The notes below the pieces were generated by a model. That model was not told the DNA's origin, searched no databases, and worked only from the letters and a program-made list of their open reading frames with translations. Below, piece by piece: positions 38,296 through 38,354 of a stretch of DNA of 38,354 nt. This DNA is from a virus. The position numbers and the translations under genes are program-made. Each line of letters starts with the position of its first letter. Positions within the stretch are counted from its first letter, which is position 1. Location: the IMG/VR virus record IMGVR_UViG_3300027721_000036, positions 1 through 38,354 of that record; one strand, 5' to 3'.

Positions 38296-38354
38296 ATGAA
38301 TAAAGATAAAGAAATTGAACAACTGAAAAAGATAATTAGAGAACAGGACGAGCA
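38296..38354 (+). CDS. Next cassette gene, N-terminus only
   Basis: Begins MNKDKEIEQLKKIIREQDE, a charged helix, and leaves the window after about 19 residues. It starts 42 nt after the third core and has an A-rich upstream stretch (AAACAAATATTATG). Too short to identify. Confidence 0.5.
   Translation, partial: MNKDKEIEQLKKIIREQDE

Noticed and set aside
1-38354. tRNA genes and stop-codon reassignment as in some crAss-like phages
   Set aside because: No cloverleaf or GGTTCRAATCC-type arm was noticed, and all large genes read through with the standard code and end at ordinary TAA, TGA or TAG stops.
1-38354. Prophage with integrase and attachment sites
   Set aside because: No tyrosine or serine recombinase gene and no direct-repeat pair that could be attL/attR was seen. 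The window is incomplete, so a lysogenic life-style is not excluded.

Overview
The window is part of the genome of a tailed double-stranded DNA phage (or prophage) of a Bacteroidetes host, most likely a flavobacterium. Evidence: AT-rich DNA, strong promoters of the Bacteroidetes type (TTG, about 20 nt, TAnnTTTG), A-rich leaders without Shine-Dalgarno sites, a Flavobacterium-type signal peptide, and a complete head-and-packaging gene set. No integrase, tRNA gene, rRNA gene or CRISPR array was seen. The window cuts a gene at both ends, so the element is larger than this.

Layout. (1) 1-17,117, minus strand: late module, read right to left. It holds two small proteins, a RecB/Cas4-type nuclease, a TerL-linked protein, the large terminase, a conserved 210-aa protein, portal, scaffold, major capsid candidate, a post-capsid protein, a head-tail connector candidate, a 539-aa virion protein and a run of tail-appendage genes. 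Intrinsic terminators follow the portal, capsid, 365-aa and 539-aa genes. (2) 17,150-17,233: divergent promoters. (3) 17,256-21,628, plus strand: small early genes, several very acidic or zinc-binding, interrupted by a 0.7-kb AT-rich non-coding segment with an operator-like palindrome and direct repeats. (4) 21,629-25,488: a repeat-bearing non-coding segment, a two-HTH regulator, a probable small RNA, and a seven-gene leftward operon with two RepL-like winged-helix proteins. (5) 25,731-26,203: a strong promoter and a roughly 430-nt GC-richer region with many helices and a closing stem, a candidate large structured RNA. (6) 26,224-36,442, plus strand: replication/recombination module with an SF2 DEAH helicase, DUF1599-like protein, GroES homologue, SSB-like pair, NinB-like protein, candidate helicase loader and DnaB. 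(7) 36,518-38,354: a secreted protein, an HExxH protein, then small single-gene units separated by imperfect palindromes that resemble integron attC sites.

Regulation. Nine early or middle genes carry AACTATCA at or just before the start codon. A hairpin RNA read leftward near 22.96 kb shows the complement of this motif in its loop, with 13 nt matching the DEAH-helicase leader exactly. Two late promoters have TTATTTAGA in place of the -33 element, and the same sequence occurs as palindromes in the early intergenic regions. Together these suggest a phage-specific switch from early to late expression. The strongest candidates for something undescribed are the large RNA, the anti-leader small RNA, and the cassette-like right end.
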